From Acidocella sp. (GTDB lineage: Bacteria > Pseudomonadota > Alphaproteobacteria > Acetobacterales > Acetobacteraceae): a stretch of DNA of 64,000 nucleotides. Positions within the stretch are counted from its first letter, which is position 1, and each line of letters starts with the position of its first letter. The position numbers were made by a program, and so were the translations under genes. The notes beneath the pieces are model-generated. The model had not been told where the DNA came from. It ran no database searches and saw nothing but the letters and a program-made list of their open reading frames with translations. Positions 9,353-19,638 of the stretch are shown in pieces. The stretch covers positions 1 to 64,000 of the forward strand of contig JAQNCT010000003.1 in the NCBI GenBank assembly GCA_029077825.1. The letters run 5' to 3'.

Positions 9353-10291
9353 TCAGCTTGGCTCGATTGAACCAACAGGGTCGGATATTGATCTGGGGTC
9401 CAGCAGTTTGGCGTAGCGTTGCAGCAGCCAGACGGTGCGTTCGTATAATGCGGTGGTGATGTAAACCGCGCGGTGGCTGGTGGCGTCATCGCTGGTGCGC
9501 GTGGCCAGCACGCGGGTGCGGATTTTTTCGACCTGTGGGCCGCGGTCGGAGGTCATGCGTAGGAGCAGGTTGATGTCCTCGGGTGTTGGGGTGGTGGCGG
9601 CGTTTTCGGCGATCAGCAAAATGGTGCCGAGGCCCTCGCGCAGGGTACTGGCCAGCCAGTCCGGAAGCGGGGCGGCGGCGTTGGTAAGGGTGGCGGCGAG
9701 GTGCCCAAGCGTTTCATGCAGGGCGCGCAGCACTTCGTTGCGGCTTTGTAAGGACGAGAGGTGGGCGGTTTGCGGGGCGGTGAGGCCGCCGCGGCCAGCC
9801 AGGGTGGCGAGGAACTGGTCAATGGCGTCCAGCAGCAAGGCGGCGGCGCGGCCGGTGGCGGCGGGGGCTGGTGTCTCGCTGTTGGGCAGGCGGGCGGCGA
9901 GGTGGCAGGCAACACGCAATTGTTCGCGCTCGGCCAGGCTGAGCGCGGTGGCGGGGTCCGCCAGGGCGGCGGGGCTGAGAAACGTTGGTTTGGCAAAGTT
10001 TGCGTCCGGGTCAGCGTTTTTGGTGAGCAGGCGCTGGCCTTCGCGGCGGGCGCGCAGAATTTGCCGCAATCGCAGCAGGTTCATCGGCAGCAAGCAGATG
10101 TGCAGAATAAGCACCGGGTAAACACCGGCCAGGACGGCGTAATAGATGAAGACGAAATTGCTGCTGATGGCGACAAGGCGCAGCCGGAGCATCGACTTCA
10201 TGCTGAAGGTGGTGAATACCAGCAGTGCCGCGACATAGCCCGCGATGTCACGCTCCCAGCCGGTTAGTAATAGCAGCCTTGCGAGCGACAA
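9353..10291 (-). CDS. Membrane protein of unknown function (N-terminal TM bundle)
   Basis: ERDIAGYVAALLVFTTFSMKSMLRLRLVAISSNFVFIYYAVLAGVYPVLILHICLLPMNLLRL. Confidence 0.6.
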   Translation of the reverse strand: MSLARLLLLTGWERDIAGYVAALLVFTTFSMKSMLRLRLVAISSNFVFIYYAVLAGVYPVLILHICLLPMNLLRLRQILRARREGQRLLTKNADPDANFAKPTFLSPAALADPATALSLAEREQLRVACHLAARLPNSETPAPAATGRAAALLLDAIDQFLATLAGRGGLTAPQTAHLSSLQSRNEVLRALHETLGHLAATLTNAAAPLPDWLASTLREGLGTILLIAENAATTPTPEDINLLLRMTSDRGPQVEKIRTRVLATRTSDDATSHRAVYITTALYERTVWLLQRYAKLLDPRSISDPVGSIEPS

Positions 10292-10333
10292 ATCCTGGAC
10301 CTTATCTTGATCTAGTCAAACGCCTGGCTGAAA

Positions 10334-10984
10334 TTATGACAAGCCGGCTCTCACGTCGAAGGCGGCTTCGGTCTGGGCGCGGACTTGCTCAACACTAACC
10401 TCGGGTGCGAGGTCAGTCAGGGTGAGGCCGGGGGATTTGTCCTTGTTGACTTCAAACACGCATAGGTCAGTGATGATGAGGGACACAACGCCCTTGCCGG
10501 TGAGCGGCAAATTGCATTGCTTCAAGATTTTGGGCTCACCTTTGGCGGTGTGTTCCATAATCACCACCACGCGTGGAATGCCTGCCACCATGTCCATGGC
10601 GCCGCCCATGCCTTTGACCATTTTGCCAGGGATCATCCAGTTGGCAAGGTCACCGTTTTCAGCCACTTGCAGCGCGCCCAGGATGGTGATGTCCAGGTGC
10701 CCGCCGCGCACCATGGCGAAGCTGGCGGCAGAATCGAAAAAGCTGGTGGTGGGAATTTGGGTGACGGTTTGTTTGCCCGCGTTGATCAGGTCAGCGTCTT
10801 CATCGCCCTCATAAGGGAACGGGCCGATGCCGAGCATGCCATTTTCAGAGTGCAGCTGTACCGAGATATTGGCCGGGATGTGGTTGGCAACCAGGGTGGG
10901 AATACCGATGCCGAGGTTAACATAAAAACCGTCTTGAATTTCAAGCGCGGCGCGGGCCGCCATTTGGTCACGTGTCCATGGCAT
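10334..10984 (-). CDS. scoB: 3-oxoacid CoA-transferase, subunit B
   Basis: [28 protein letters not shown]; adjacent to subunit A. Confidence 0.9.
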   Translation of the reverse strand: MPWTRDQMAARAALEIQDGFYVNLGIGIPTLVANHIPANISVQLHSENGMLGIGPFPYEGDEDADLINAGKQTVTQIPTTSFFDSAASFAMVRGGHLDITILGALQVAENGDLANWMIPGKMVKGMGGAMDMVAGIPRVVVIMEHTAKGEPKILKQCNLPLTGKGVVSLIITDLCVFEVNKDKSPGLTLTDLAPEVSVEQVRAQTEAAFDVRAGLS

Positions 10985-10985
10985 A

Positions 10986-11696
10986 TTATGCGGCCCTCTT
11001 GCGAACGGTGCGTTGTTCGATGCGTTTGTCGATGGAATTGAGTTTGACGATGCGTTTGACGAACACGCCAGGGGTGATGATGGCGTCAGCATCAAGCTCA
11101 CCGGGTTCAACCAGATGTTCCACCTGCACAACGGTCATTTTTGAGGCGGTGGCCATCATGGGGGAGAAGTTGCGGGCGGTTTTGCGGTAAACCAGATTGC
11201 CCTCGGTGTCAGCCTTCCAGGCGTGGATGATGGTGAGGTCAGCGGTCAGGCCACGTTCCATCACGTAATGGCGGCCGTCAAACTCACGGGTTTCTTTGCC
11301 CTCAGCGATGATGGTGCCGTAGCCGGTGGGGGTGAAAAACGCCGGGATGCCAGCGCCGCCGGCGCGGATGCGCTCTGCTAGTGTGCCTTGCGGGTTGAAT
11401 TCAATTTCGAGCTCACCGGCCAGATATTGTTTGGCGAAGGTGGCGTTTTCACCCACGTATGAGGAGATCATTTTTTTGATCTGGCGGGTTTGCAGCAGCA
11501 CGCCGAGGCCAGCATCATCAACGCCGGCGTTGTTGGAAATGAGAGTGAGGTTTTTCACGCCGGATTCGAGGATAGCGTCAATTAAGGCTTGCGGTACGCT
11601 GCACAGGCCAAAGCCGCCAGACATGATGGTCATGCCATCATGCAGGAGGCCAGCCAGGGCGGTTTTGGCATCGGGGTAGATTTTATTGATGGCCAT
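10986..11696 (-). CDS. scoA: 3-oxoacid CoA-transferase, subunit A
   Basis: [52 protein letters not shown]. Confidence 0.9.
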   Translation of the reverse strand: MAINKIYPDAKTALAGLLHDGMTIMSGGFGLCSVPQALIDAILESGVKNLTLISNNAGVDDAGLGVLLQTRQIKKMISSYVGENATFAKQYLAGELEIEFNPQGTLAERIRAGGAGIPAFFTPTGYGTIIAEGKETREFDGRHYVMERGLTADLTIIHAWKADTEGNLVYRKTARNFSPMMATASKMTVVQVEHLVEPGELDADAIITPGVFVKRIVKLNSIDKRIEQRTVRKRAA

Positions 11697-11721
11697 GCTG
11701 GGGTGTTTCCTGGTGGGGAGG

Positions 11722-11740
11722 TCCCCGCTTGCGCGGGGAT
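11722..11740. repeat. REP-like palindrome CCCCGC-N-GCGGGG followed by GATGACG
   Basis: Same pattern recurs at 3553, 16575, 34124 and 36804-37080. Confidence 0.65.
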
Positions 11741-11780
11741 GACGAAAGAAAATGCGGGGATGACGGGAGGAGAGGTTTAG

Positions 11781-11844
11781 CGTTCCACGCACATAATTTT
11801 ACGTGCGTTCCACGCACATGAACTTACGTGCGTTCCACGCACAT
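11781..11844. repeat. Three-copy 25-bp tandem repeat at the 3' end of the thiolase gene
   Basis: cgttccacgcacat starts at 11781, 11806 and 11831; minus strand reads ATGTGCGTGGAACGCACGTAA repeatedly. Confidence 0.9.
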
Positions 11845-12999
11845 GGCCACACCCATGCCGCCGCCGATGCAAAGGGTGGCGAGGCCTTTTTTGGCGGTGC
11901 TGCGCTGCATTTCGTGCAACAATGTGGTAAGGATGCGCGCCCCCGAGGCGCCGATCGGGTGGCCGATGGCGATGGCGCCGCCGTTGACATTCACCTTGGC
12001 GGGGTCAAGCTCCAGCACCTTGTTGACCGAGCAAGCCTGTGCCGCAAATGCTTCATTGGCCTCGATCAAATCCAGCTGGTTAGCTTTCCAGCCTGCCCGG
12101 GCTAGGGCTTTTTGTGAGGCCGGGATCGGCCCGGTGCCCATCAGCGCTGGGTCAACCCCGGCGGTGGCGAAGCTGGCGATGCGGGCCAGCGGGGTGAGGC
12201 CGCGTTTGGCAGCTTCCGCAGCGCTCATCACCACCAGGGCAGCAGCACCGTCATTGATGCCAGAGGCGTTGCCGGCGGTGACGCTGCCTTCCTTGTTGAA
12301 AGCCGGGCGTAGTTTGGCAAGCGCTTCGGCGGTGGTTTCGCCGCGGATATATTCGTCCTGGTCAACCACCACCTCACCTTTGCGGGTGGTAAGGGTGACG
12401 GGGACGATTTCAGCTTTGAACTTACCAGCTTTTTGGGCGGCGGCGGCTTTTTGCTGGCTGGCCAGGGCCAAAGCGTCCTGGTCGGCGCGGGTGATTTGGT
12501 ATTCCTTGGCGACGTTCTCGGCGGTGATGCCCATGTGGTAGCCGTTGAAGGCGTCCCACAAACCATCGCGGATCATGGTATCAATGAACGATAAATCGCC
12601 CATTTTTTGGCCAGCGCGCAGGTAAGCGGCGTGGGTGGAGAGGCTCATGCTCTCCTGGCCGCCGGCGATGACGATGTTGCTCTCACCGGTGCGGATTTGT
12701 TGCGCGGCCAGGGCCACGGCGCGGAGGCCGGAGCCGCACACCTGGTTGATGCCGAACGCGGTTTTGGAATCCGGGATGCCAGCGCCACGGGCGGCCTGGC
12801 GGGCGGGGTTTTGCCCCTGGGCGGCGGTGAGAACCTGGCCGAGGATGGCTTCGTCAATATCCTCACCGGTTAGGCCAGCGCGTTCAATGGCGGCCTTCAG
12901 GGCGGCGATGCCGAGGATATGGGCCGGGGTGGCGGCGAATACGCCGTTGAAACTGCCAACCGCGGTACGGGCGGCTGATACGATGACGATGTCTTCCAT
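11824..12999 (-). CDS. phaA: Acetyl-CoA acetyltransferase
   Basis: [51 protein letters not shown] thiolase motifs. Confidence 0.95.
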   Translation of the reverse strand: MEDIVIVSAARTAVGSFNGVFAATPAHILGIAALKAAIERAGLTGEDIDEAILGQVLTAAQGQNPARQAARGAGIPDSKTAFGINQVCGSGLRAVALAAQQIRTGESNIVIAGGQESMSLSTHAAYLRAGQKMGDLSFIDTMIRDGLWDAFNGYHMGITAENVAKEYQITRADQDALALASQQKAAAAQKAGKFKAEIVPVTLTTRKGEVVVDQDEYIRGETTAEALAKLRPAFNKEGSVTAGNASGINDGAAALVVMSAAEAAKRGLTPLARIASFATAGVDPALMGTGPIPASQKALARAGWKANQLDLIEANEAFAAQACSVNKVLELDPAKVNVNGGAIAIGHPIGASGARILTTLLHEMQRSTAKKGLATLCIGGGMGVAMCVERT

Positions 13000-13042
13000 G
13001 GCGAGGTTCCTTTTTTACGTTAAGATTATCTTTTGCGGCGCA

Positions 13043-14143
13043 TCATAGCTGCTGTAACCAATCCGCGAAAGGCTGCCATAGTGCGTTTTGTGCATTGGTG
13101 CCCGCGATCATGCCGATGTGGCCGGCAGCGGGTTCCAGATAGGTGCAAAACGGCAATGCGGTGGCCAGTGGGCGGACGCTGACGGGGGGGACGAGCTTGT
13201 CGCGTGCCGGGGCGGCAACGAAGCAGGGGATTTTGATGCTGGCGGGGTTGACCGGTATGCCCGCCACCCGCCAGGCCAAACGGGCGGGGGTGTTTTCGCC
13301 GTACCAGCCGCCCAGGGTTTCACGGGCCACCGGGGCGGCCAGGGGCACGCCGTCAGCCAGCCAGTCCTCCATGGCAACAAACCGGCGCGCGCGGGGTGAG
13401 GTTTTATCAACTGTGGCGAAGCTGCGGTATTTTTCGCCCACGCCGAACGGGTCGATCATGGTGAAAATGGTTTGCAGGGCGTCAATGGGTAGCGTGCCGG
13501 AAAAACTCATCATCGGCTCCAGCATGGCCAGGCTCTGGCTGAGAGATTTTGCCTGCGCCGGGTTATCAGCATGAAAGTCCCACGGGGTGGCGAGCAGGGC
13601 CAAAGCGGTGATTTTTTCGGGGTGACGCTGGGCGGCGGCCAGGGCCAGCAGGCCGCCCATACAGTAGCCAGCCAAAATGACCGGGCCGGGAATGAGGCCA
13701 AGAGCGCGTTCCAGGCGGCCGGCGATATAATCGGTGAGGGTGAAATGGCGTTCAATTTCGCCCGGCCAGCCCCAGTCCAGCAAGTACGGGTGGCTGCCGT
13801 GGGCGGCCAACCAGCGCAGCATCGAGGCTTCTGGCATTAAGTCCACGATATAGGCACGGTTGATCAGGCTGGGGACGAACAAAATGGCCGGGCCAGACCC
13901 GCCGTAATCGAGCAGCCGCGTTTCAGACTCCTCCCAAATGGCCGGCGGGTCAGCCAGGTCGCGGGTGTAGGGGGAGGCGCGGTAGGCGGCGATGCCGGCG
14001 ATCAGCGCGCGGTCTTGTTGTGAGACGGCGACGAACAGCGCGGCCAGTGCCTCTGGGTCAGGGGGTTGGGGGTTGGTTTCTCTCGAACTTGGCCAGACGT
14101 TGTTCCAGTTCGGTGATCCGGCGATTGAGGCGCTCGACCTCAT
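13043..14143 (-). CDS. phaC: PHA synthase-like alpha/beta hydrolase (start uncertain)
   Basis: GPVILAGYCMGGLLALAA (GxCxGG lipase-like box), VPSLINRAYIVDLMP, HIGMIAG. Confidence 0.85.
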   Translation of the reverse strand: MRSSASIAGSPNWNNVWPSSRETNPQPPDPEALAALFVAVSQQDRALIAGIAAYRASPYTRDLADPPAIWEESETRLLDYGGSGPAILFVPSLINRAYIVDLMPEASMLRWLAAHGSHPYLLDWGWPGEIERHFTLTDYIAGRLERALGLIPGPVILAGYCMGGLLALAAAQRHPEKITALALLATPWDFHADNPAQAKSLSQSLAMLEPMMSFSGTLPIDALQTIFTMIDPFGVGEKYRSFATVDKTSPRARRFVAMEDWLADGVPLAAPVARETLGGWYGENTPARLAWRVAGIPVNPASIKIPCFVAAPARDKLVPPVSVRPLATALPFCTYLEPAAGHIGMIAGTNAQNALWQPFADWLQQL

Positions 14144-14390
14144 CCAGGCGAGGTTGAGATGCAGGAGCAAGGGGCGGGGGCCCCGGCGGCTGAGCGGTGC
14201 TGGTTGTTCCGGGCGCTGGGGGCTGGGTGTGCTCATAAGGGGCGCGTAACAGGCCCAGGGCGGCATGGGCGGTGCTGGCCCAGAGCGCTACCATGGCGGC
14301 TATGGATTCCCGTAGCTCGCGGTCTGACGCCATGGCGGTCAGCTCGCTTTGCCACAAGGCCACCCAATCTTCGGCCAATCGCTCGCTCAT
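14058..14390 (-). CDS. PhaE-like/PHA synthase-associated small protein
   Basis: MSERLAEDWVALWQSELTAMASDRELRESIAAMVALWAS...; C-terminal coiled coil; directly upstream of phaC. Confidence 0.6.
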   Translation of the reverse strand: MSERLAEDWVALWQSELTAMASDRELRESIAAMVALWASTAHAALGLLRAPYEHTQPPAPGTTSTAQPPGPPPLAPASQPRLDEVERLNRRITELEQRLAKFERNQPPTP

Positions 14391-14548
14391 GCAGCATCAT
14401 GTCCCCGGAAAACCCTACCCTGGGAGGGTAATACCCTAAAACAACCTAACCCCGCCATATGGCAATTGCGAAGATACGGTTTGCACTGCGCAATTACATG
14501 TGGGAGGCTTGAACTGAAAGTGTGGGCACCATGCTGGGGGATAAACCA

Positions 14549-15142
14549 ATGAGTGAAACAACCAACGAAACGCCAAATCCGGTCATTGTAAAAAAATACG
14601 CCAACCGGCGGTTGTATAACACTGAAAGTTCCAGTTACATCACATTAGACAATCTGGCTGAGATGGTGCGCGAGAACCGCGATTTTGTGGTGTATGACGC
14701 GAAATCCGGTGAGGATATCACCCGCAGCGTGCTGACCCAGATTATTGTGGAGGAGGAGAGCAAGGGTAAGGCCATGCTGCCGACCAATTTTTTGCGCCAG
14801 CTGATTGGGTTTTACGGCGATAATATGCAGAGCGTGGTGCCGAGGTATCTGGACCAGGCAATGAACAGCTTTGCCAAGCAGCAGGAAAACATGCGGGCGG
14901 CGATGCAGAAAACCGTTGGCGTGTTCATGCCGCCGGGGATGGAAGATGTGGGCCGCAAAAACATGGCGATGATGGAGCGGGCGATGACCCTGTTCACGCC
15001 ATTTTACCGCGAAGGTGAGCCCAAAGAGGGCGATGCGGTGGTGAATGAATATCAGGAAGAAATTATGAGCCTGCGGGCGGAAGTTGAACGGCTGCAACAG
15101 CAACTGGCGATGGCGCGGGCAAAACCAAAAAAAGCCGAATAG
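14549..15142 (+). CDS. phaR: Polyhydroxyalkanoate synthesis regulator PhaR
   Basis: VIVKKYANRRLYNTESSSYITLDNLAEMVRENRDFVVYDAKSGEDITRSVLTQIIVEEE. Confidence 0.95.
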   Translation: MSETTNETPNPVIVKKYANRRLYNTESSSYITLDNLAEMVRENRDFVVYDAKSGEDITRSVLTQIIVEEESKGKAMLPTNFLRQLIGFYGDNMQSVVPRYLDQAMNSFAKQQENMRAAMQKTVGVFMPPGMEDVGRKNMAMMERAMTLFTPFYREGEPKEGDAVVNEYQEEIMSLRAEVERLQQQLAMARAKPKKAE

Positions 15143-15235
15143 GGGTTGCTGTTACAATTTTTTGCCGTCTGAGAAAATTAATCGGCGGGGTTTATGTGAA
15201 GGCTCAAGCTCCTTTGTGGGAACAGGAGATATGAG

Positions 15236-15388
15236 ATGAAAAAAATGCTGCTGGTTTTGCTGCTGGGCGCTACAATGGCCCCACTTGCAGGATGCGTGGT
15301 GGTGCCAGAGCGGCCTTATGCCGGGGCGGCATGGGTGCCGGGGCATTACGGCGCTGGCGGTTTTTGGATACGCGGCCATTATAACTGA
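15236..15388 (+). CDS. Small lipoprotein, 50 aa (absent from the ORF track)
   Basis: MKKMLLVLLLGATMAPLAGCVVVPERPYAGAAWVPGHYGAGGFWIRGHYN; lipobox LAGC and WVPGHY repeat motif; RBS-like ggaacaggagat upstream. Confidence 0.75.
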   Translation: MKKMLLVLLLGATMAPLAGCVVVPERPYAGAAWVPGHYGAGGFWIRGHYN

Positions 15389-15430
15389 AGAATTGTCGGT
15401 GGCTCTGGAGGAGGGTGTGTCTTTTTTAGT

Positions 15431-15934
15431 TTGAACGAAGACCATTATCGGGCTGCGCCCTGGACCCAGTTTTGGGTGCTGCTGGGGTTTTTGTGCTTGT
15501 GTCTGGGCGTGGGCGCCACTGCCGGCGTGCTGACCGTGGGACCGGCACTGCTATGGTATGCCAGTCTGGCCCGGCCGCTGCTGAGCCCGCCGAACTGGCT
15601 ATTCGGGCCGGTTTGGACCGTGATGTATGGCGCGATGGCGGTGGCAGCCTGGATGATCTGGCGGGAGCCGGGGATGCCGCGCAAGCGCCAGACGGCTTTG
15701 ACATTCTGGGGTGTGCAACTAGCGTTGAACGCCTCCTGGAGTCCGGTGTATTTTGGCTTGCACATGCTGGGTGCGGGGCTGGTTGTTATTTTGCTGCTGC
15801 TGGCGGCGGTGGCGGCGACAGGCAGGCGGTTTTACCAGCTGGATGTTCGGGCAGGGCTGCTGCTGGCGCCCTATCTGGCCTGGGTGGGATTTGCGACATA
15901 TTTGAACGCAGGGTTCTGGTGGCTGAACCGCTGA
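15431..15934 (+). CDS. tspO: TspO/MBR family protein
   Basis: LSPPNWLFGPVWTVMYGAMAVAAWMIWRE; LNASWSPVYFGLHM. Confidence 0.92.
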   Translation: MNEDHYRAAPWTQFWVLLGFLCLCLGVGATAGVLTVGPALLWYASLARPLLSPPNWLFGPVWTVMYGAMAVAAWMIWREPGMPRKRQTALTFWGVQLALNASWSPVYFGLHMLGAGLVVILLLLAAVAATGRRFYQLDVRAGLLLAPYLAWVGFATYLNAGFWWLNR

Positions 15935-15952
15935 TAGGCTAGAGATGTTCTT

Positions 15953-16570
15953 ATGAAAAAAATGATCCTCGTGGCCCCCTTCCTGTTGGCGGGCCTCTGC
16001 GTTTCTCCGGCCCTGGCACAAATGGCTCCTGGTGCATCCGCCTTGACCGGTGGCGGGGCGCCTAAGCCGCGTGATGCGGCCCCCTCTGACATTGCGCCGC
16101 CTGCCTTACCGGGTGCCGATGTAACCGGCGGAATTGCCACCGCGCCGAAGGTCAAGAAGGCCAATAGCGGTGACCCGACCGTGGATTTATTCGCCGCCAT
16201 TAATAAAAGTGATTATGCCGGGGCACAGGATGCGATTGGCCGCGGCGCTGATCTGACCGCGCATGACGCGTTGGGGGAGACGCCGCTCGATTTATCGATT
16301 GCGCTGAACCAAAATAATATCACCTTTTTGATTTTGGCGACTTCTGAGGAAGGTGGCGGCAACACATCAGGCCCGTCGGTGTCAGCCAGCAGCGCTACGG
16401 CGGCCAAGCCAGCGGTGAAGCCGAAGCCGCATACGGTGCAGGTGAAAGAACAAACCGCGCCGGTTGCGGCTGCGAAGCCCATGGCCCCGAAGGCCGCAGC
16501 GCCGGTGTATGGCAATGATTCTGGGCAGCCAAATGTTTCCGTAGGGTATTTGGGGTTCGGGCAGAAGTAA
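15953..16570 (+). CDS. Secreted ankyrin-repeat-like protein
   Basis: Signal peptide; DLFAAINKSDYAGAQDAIGRGADLTAHDALGETPLDLSIALNQNNITFLIL. Confidence 0.75.
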   Translation: MKKMILVAPFLLAGLCVSPALAQMAPGASALTGGGAPKPRDAAPSDIAPPALPGADVTGGIATAPKVKKANSGDPTVDLFAAINKSDYAGAQDAIGRGADLTAHDALGETPLDLSIALNQNNITFLILATSEEGGGNTSGPSVSASSATAAKPAVKPKPHTVQVKEQTAPVAAAKPMAPKAAAPVYGNDSGQPNVSVGYLGFGQK

Positions 16571-16574
16571 TAGA

Positions 16575-16592
16575 TACCCGCCTACGCGGGTA
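16575..16592. repeat. REP-like palindrome TACCCGC-N4-GCGGGTA
   Basis: Followed by TGACGG as in the other copies. Confidence 0.6.
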
Positions 16593-16726
16593 TGACGGTG
16601 TGGGTGCCTGCGTGGGCATGGTGCCGCGAATGCGGCAGGGCGGGTATGGCGGCGCGACTTTGAAGGCGCGGCTTTGGTTGCGCGGGTAAAACGGCGTGTG
16701 GTTGCGATAACCACAAAAAACCAGCG

Positions 16727-19453
16727 CTAGTGGGCCGCCCCCCAGTTTTGGCCGATGCCGGTTTCAACAATCAATGGCACTGAAATTTGGGCGGCGTTTT
16801 GCATAACGCTTTGGGCCAGGACGGCGGTGGCCTCGGCCTCGTGCGTGGGGGCTTCAAACAACAATTCATCATGCACTTGCAACAACAGCCGAGCTGAAAG
16901 ATTGGCGGCTTTTAGAGCGGCGGGGAGTTTGACCATGGCATATTTGATAATGTCAGCCGCACCGCCTTGCAGCGGCGCGTTGATGGCCTGGCGCTCAGCG
17001 TAGGCGCGCAGTTGCGGCAATTTATCCGTGATGCGGGGCACCCAGCAGCGCCGCCCGAACGGAGTTAACACAAACCCATCACGGCGGGCTTGTTCCTTGG
17101 TATGGTCCATATAGGTGCGAATTTGCGGGTAGCGTTTGAAATACGCATCGATATAGGTTTTAGCCTCACCTGCGGAAATGCCAAGCTGGCGGGCTAAACC
17201 GAAGGCGGAGATGCCGTAGATGATGCCGAAATTGATGGCCTTGGCGCGCCGGCGGGTGGCTGAATCCATGCCTTGCATCGGCACATCAAACACTTCCGAG
17301 GCGGTGCGGGCGTGAATATCCTCACCGGCGGCGAAACTTTGTTTCAAAGCCGGAATATCAGCCACATGGGCCAGCAGGCGCAGTTCAATTTGGGAATAAT
17401 CAGCCGAGATAAGCTGGTGGCCGGGGGCGGCAATAAAGGCTTTGCGGATGCGCGCCCCCTCAAGCGTGCGAATGGGGATGTTTTGCAAATTTGGGTCGAT
17501 GGAGGAGAGCCGACCGGTGGTGGTGGCTGCCATGGCGAAGTTGGTGTGGACCCGCCCGGTGGTAGGGTCGATCTGGTTGATCAGCGCATCAGCGTAGGTG
17601 GATTTTAATTTTGAAAGCTGCCGCCAGTCAGTGACGGCTTGGGCGATCTCGTGGCCCGCTTCCGCGAGGGTTTCCAAAACGGAGGAGTCAGTGCCCCAGG
17701 CACCGAGTTTGCTTTTTTTGCCGCCGGGGAGTTTGAGCGTGTCAAACAAAATTTCACCCAACTGCTTGGGGCTGCCAACATTGAAGGGCTGGCCTGCAAG
17801 TTTATGGATTTGAGCTTCATAGTCTGCCATGCGGCTGGCAAATTCCAGCGACATTGATTGCAAATCATCACGGTCCACCATGATGCCGGCGGCTTCCATG
17901 GCGGCCAGGATGGGGATGAGTTTTTTCTCGGTAAGTTCATACAGTGCGAGTGATTTATTGGCGCGTAAACGGCGTTTTAATAACGCCCAGAGCCGCAGCG
18001 TGATGTCAGCCGCTTCAGCGGCGTAGGCGGTGGCGCGCGCCAGGGGGATGCTGGCGAAGGGCAGGCGGTTGCGGCCGGTGCCGGAGATGGAATCATAAGT
18101 TTGGGCGGTGTGGTTGAGGTGCAGCAGGGCCAGCTCATCGCGGTCATGGCCGTGCAGGCCGGCGTCCATGGCGTAGGAGATCAGCATAGTGTCATCGAGC
18201 GGGTCGATGTGGGTGAGTTGCAGTTTGGCGAGGACTTCGGTGCCGTATTTGGCATCGTGAAAAATTTTCAAAACCGCAGGGTCAGCCAGCAGATTTTTGA
18301 GAGCGCCGATAACATCATTACGGCTCAACTGCGGCGCATCATCAAGAGCCAGGTTGTGGCCCAGCGGAATGTAGCAGGCGCAGCCGGGGGCGGTGGCCAA
18401 AGCAATACCGACGAGATTGCCGTGCAATGAGTTATGGTCATCAGTTTGCACATCGAGTGCCAAGCACCCGGCTGCAGCGGCGGCGGCGATGACGGCGTTT
18501 AATCCATCAAGGCTGGTGATGGTGGTGTAGCCCGAAAATGCGGCGGTGTGGGCGGGCGGGCTTGCCACGGTGGCGGCAGGCGCGGTTGATTTTGATCCGA
18601 TAATATCAAGCCGCTGTTTGATGCTTTTGAAATTTTGGGCATCCAGAAAAGCGCTGAGCGTGGCGTCATCCCAATGTTTGACCACGAAATTTTCAATTGG
18701 TTCGGGCAACGGCGCGTCATCACGCAGGATGACCAGTTGTTTGGAAATACGGGCGGCATCAGCATGTTCGATCAACGCGTCACGGCGCTTGCTGGGCTTC
18801 ATGCTGGCGGCAGCATCAAGCACCGCTTCCAGGGTGCCATATTCAGTGATGAGCTGTGCCGCCCCTTTGGGGCCAATGCCGGGCACGCCTGGCACATTGT
18901 CAGTTGAATCGCCGATCAGGGCTTGCACTTCGATGACTTTATCAGGCGCAACGCCGAATTTGGCGGCAACCTCAGCCAGGCCGATGGTGGTGTTTTTCAT
19001 GGGGTCCAGCATGGTAACCTGGGGCCCGAGCAGCTGCATGAGGTCTTTGTCAGATGAGACGATGACAGCCTCACCGCCGGTGGCTTTCACGGCTTTGGCG
19101 TAGGCTGCGATCAGATCATCAGCCTCCCAGTCCGCCAGTTCGATGCTGGGCAGGCCAAAGGCGCGCGTGGCCTCACGGATCAAAGCGAATTGCGGAATAA
19201 GTTCTGGTGGCGGTGCGGGGCGGTGGGCTTTGTAGGCCGGGTAGAGCCGGTTGCGAAAGGTTTGGCTGCCGGCATCAAAAATCACGGCGATATGGCTGCC
19301 GGTGTGGTCTTTGATCAACCGCGAGATCATGTTGCAGAAGCCAAACACCGCATTGACATGGGTGCCATCAGCGCGGGTCATCGGCGGGATGGCGTGGAAG
19401 GCGCGGAAGATGAAGCCTGAGCCGTCAACCAGAACGAGGCGGGGTTGGCTCAA
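16727..19453 (-). CDS. polA: DNA polymerase I
   Basis: Full-length 908 aa: 5'-3' exonuclease, 3'-5' exonuclease and polymerase domains (DYSQIELRLLAHVA, RRRAKAINFGIIYGISAFGL, VHDELLFEAP). Confidence 0.98.
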   Translation of the reverse strand: MSQPRLVLVDGSGFIFRAFHAIPPMTRADGTHVNAVFGFCNMISRLIKDHTGSHIAVIFDAGSQTFRNRLYPAYKAHRPAPPPELIPQFALIREATRAFGLPSIELADWEADDLIAAYAKAVKATGGEAVIVSSDKDLMQLLGPQVTMLDPMKNTTIGLAEVAAKFGVAPDKVIEVQALIGDSTDNVPGVPGIGPKGAAQLITEYGTLEAVLDAAASMKPSKRRDALIEHADAARISKQLVILRDDAPLPEPIENFVVKHWDDATLSAFLDAQNFKSIKQRLDIIGSKSTAPAATVASPPAHTAAFSGYTTITSLDGLNAVIAAAAAAGCLALDVQTDDHNSLHGNLVGIALATAPGCACYIPLGHNLALDDAPQLSRNDVIGALKNLLADPAVLKIFHDAKYGTEVLAKLQLTHIDPLDDTMLISYAMDAGLHGHDRDELALLHLNHTAQTYDSISGTGRNRLPFASIPLARATAYAAEAADITLRLWALLKRRLRANKSLALYELTEKKLIPILAAMEAAGIMVDRDDLQSMSLEFASRMADYEAQIHKLAGQPFNVGSPKQLGEILFDTLKLPGGKKSKLGAWGTDSSVLETLAEAGHEIAQAVTDWRQLSKLKSTYADALINQIDPTTGRVHTNFAMAATTTGRLSSIDPNLQNIPIRTLEGARIRKAFIAAPGHQLISADYSQIELRLLAHVADIPALKQSFAAGEDIHARTASEVFDVPMQGMDSATRRRAKAINFGIIYGISAFGLARQLGISAGEAKTYIDAYFKRYPQIRTYMDHTKEQARRDGFVLTPFGRRCWVPRITDKLPQLRAYAERQAINAPLQGGAADIIKYAMVKLPAALKAANLSARLLLQVHDELLFEAPTHEAEATAVLAQSVMQNAAQISVPLIVETGIGQNWGAAH

Positions 19454-19638
19454 TGGCTGTGGTCCACGCTGCCGGGTTCAAGGATGAAGCATTTTGAACA
19501 ATAGGGGCATACCACCTGGGTGCCGGTGATGTTGAGGAACACTTTTGGGTGACCCAGCACTTCAGCATCACCATCACAGGAGACGGAACGGGTTTTGACG
19601 CGGATAATCTCAGACGTGGTTGCTGTGCGCTCGGGCAT
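19450..19638 (-). CDS. Zinc-finger domain protein (CHCC/NDUFS6-like)
   Basis: DAEVLGHPKVFLNITGTQVVCPYCSKCFILEPGS. Confidence 0.85.
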   Translation of the reverse strand: MPERTATTSEIIRVKTRSVSCDGDAEVLGHPKVFLNITGTQVVCPYCSKCFILEPGSVDHSH

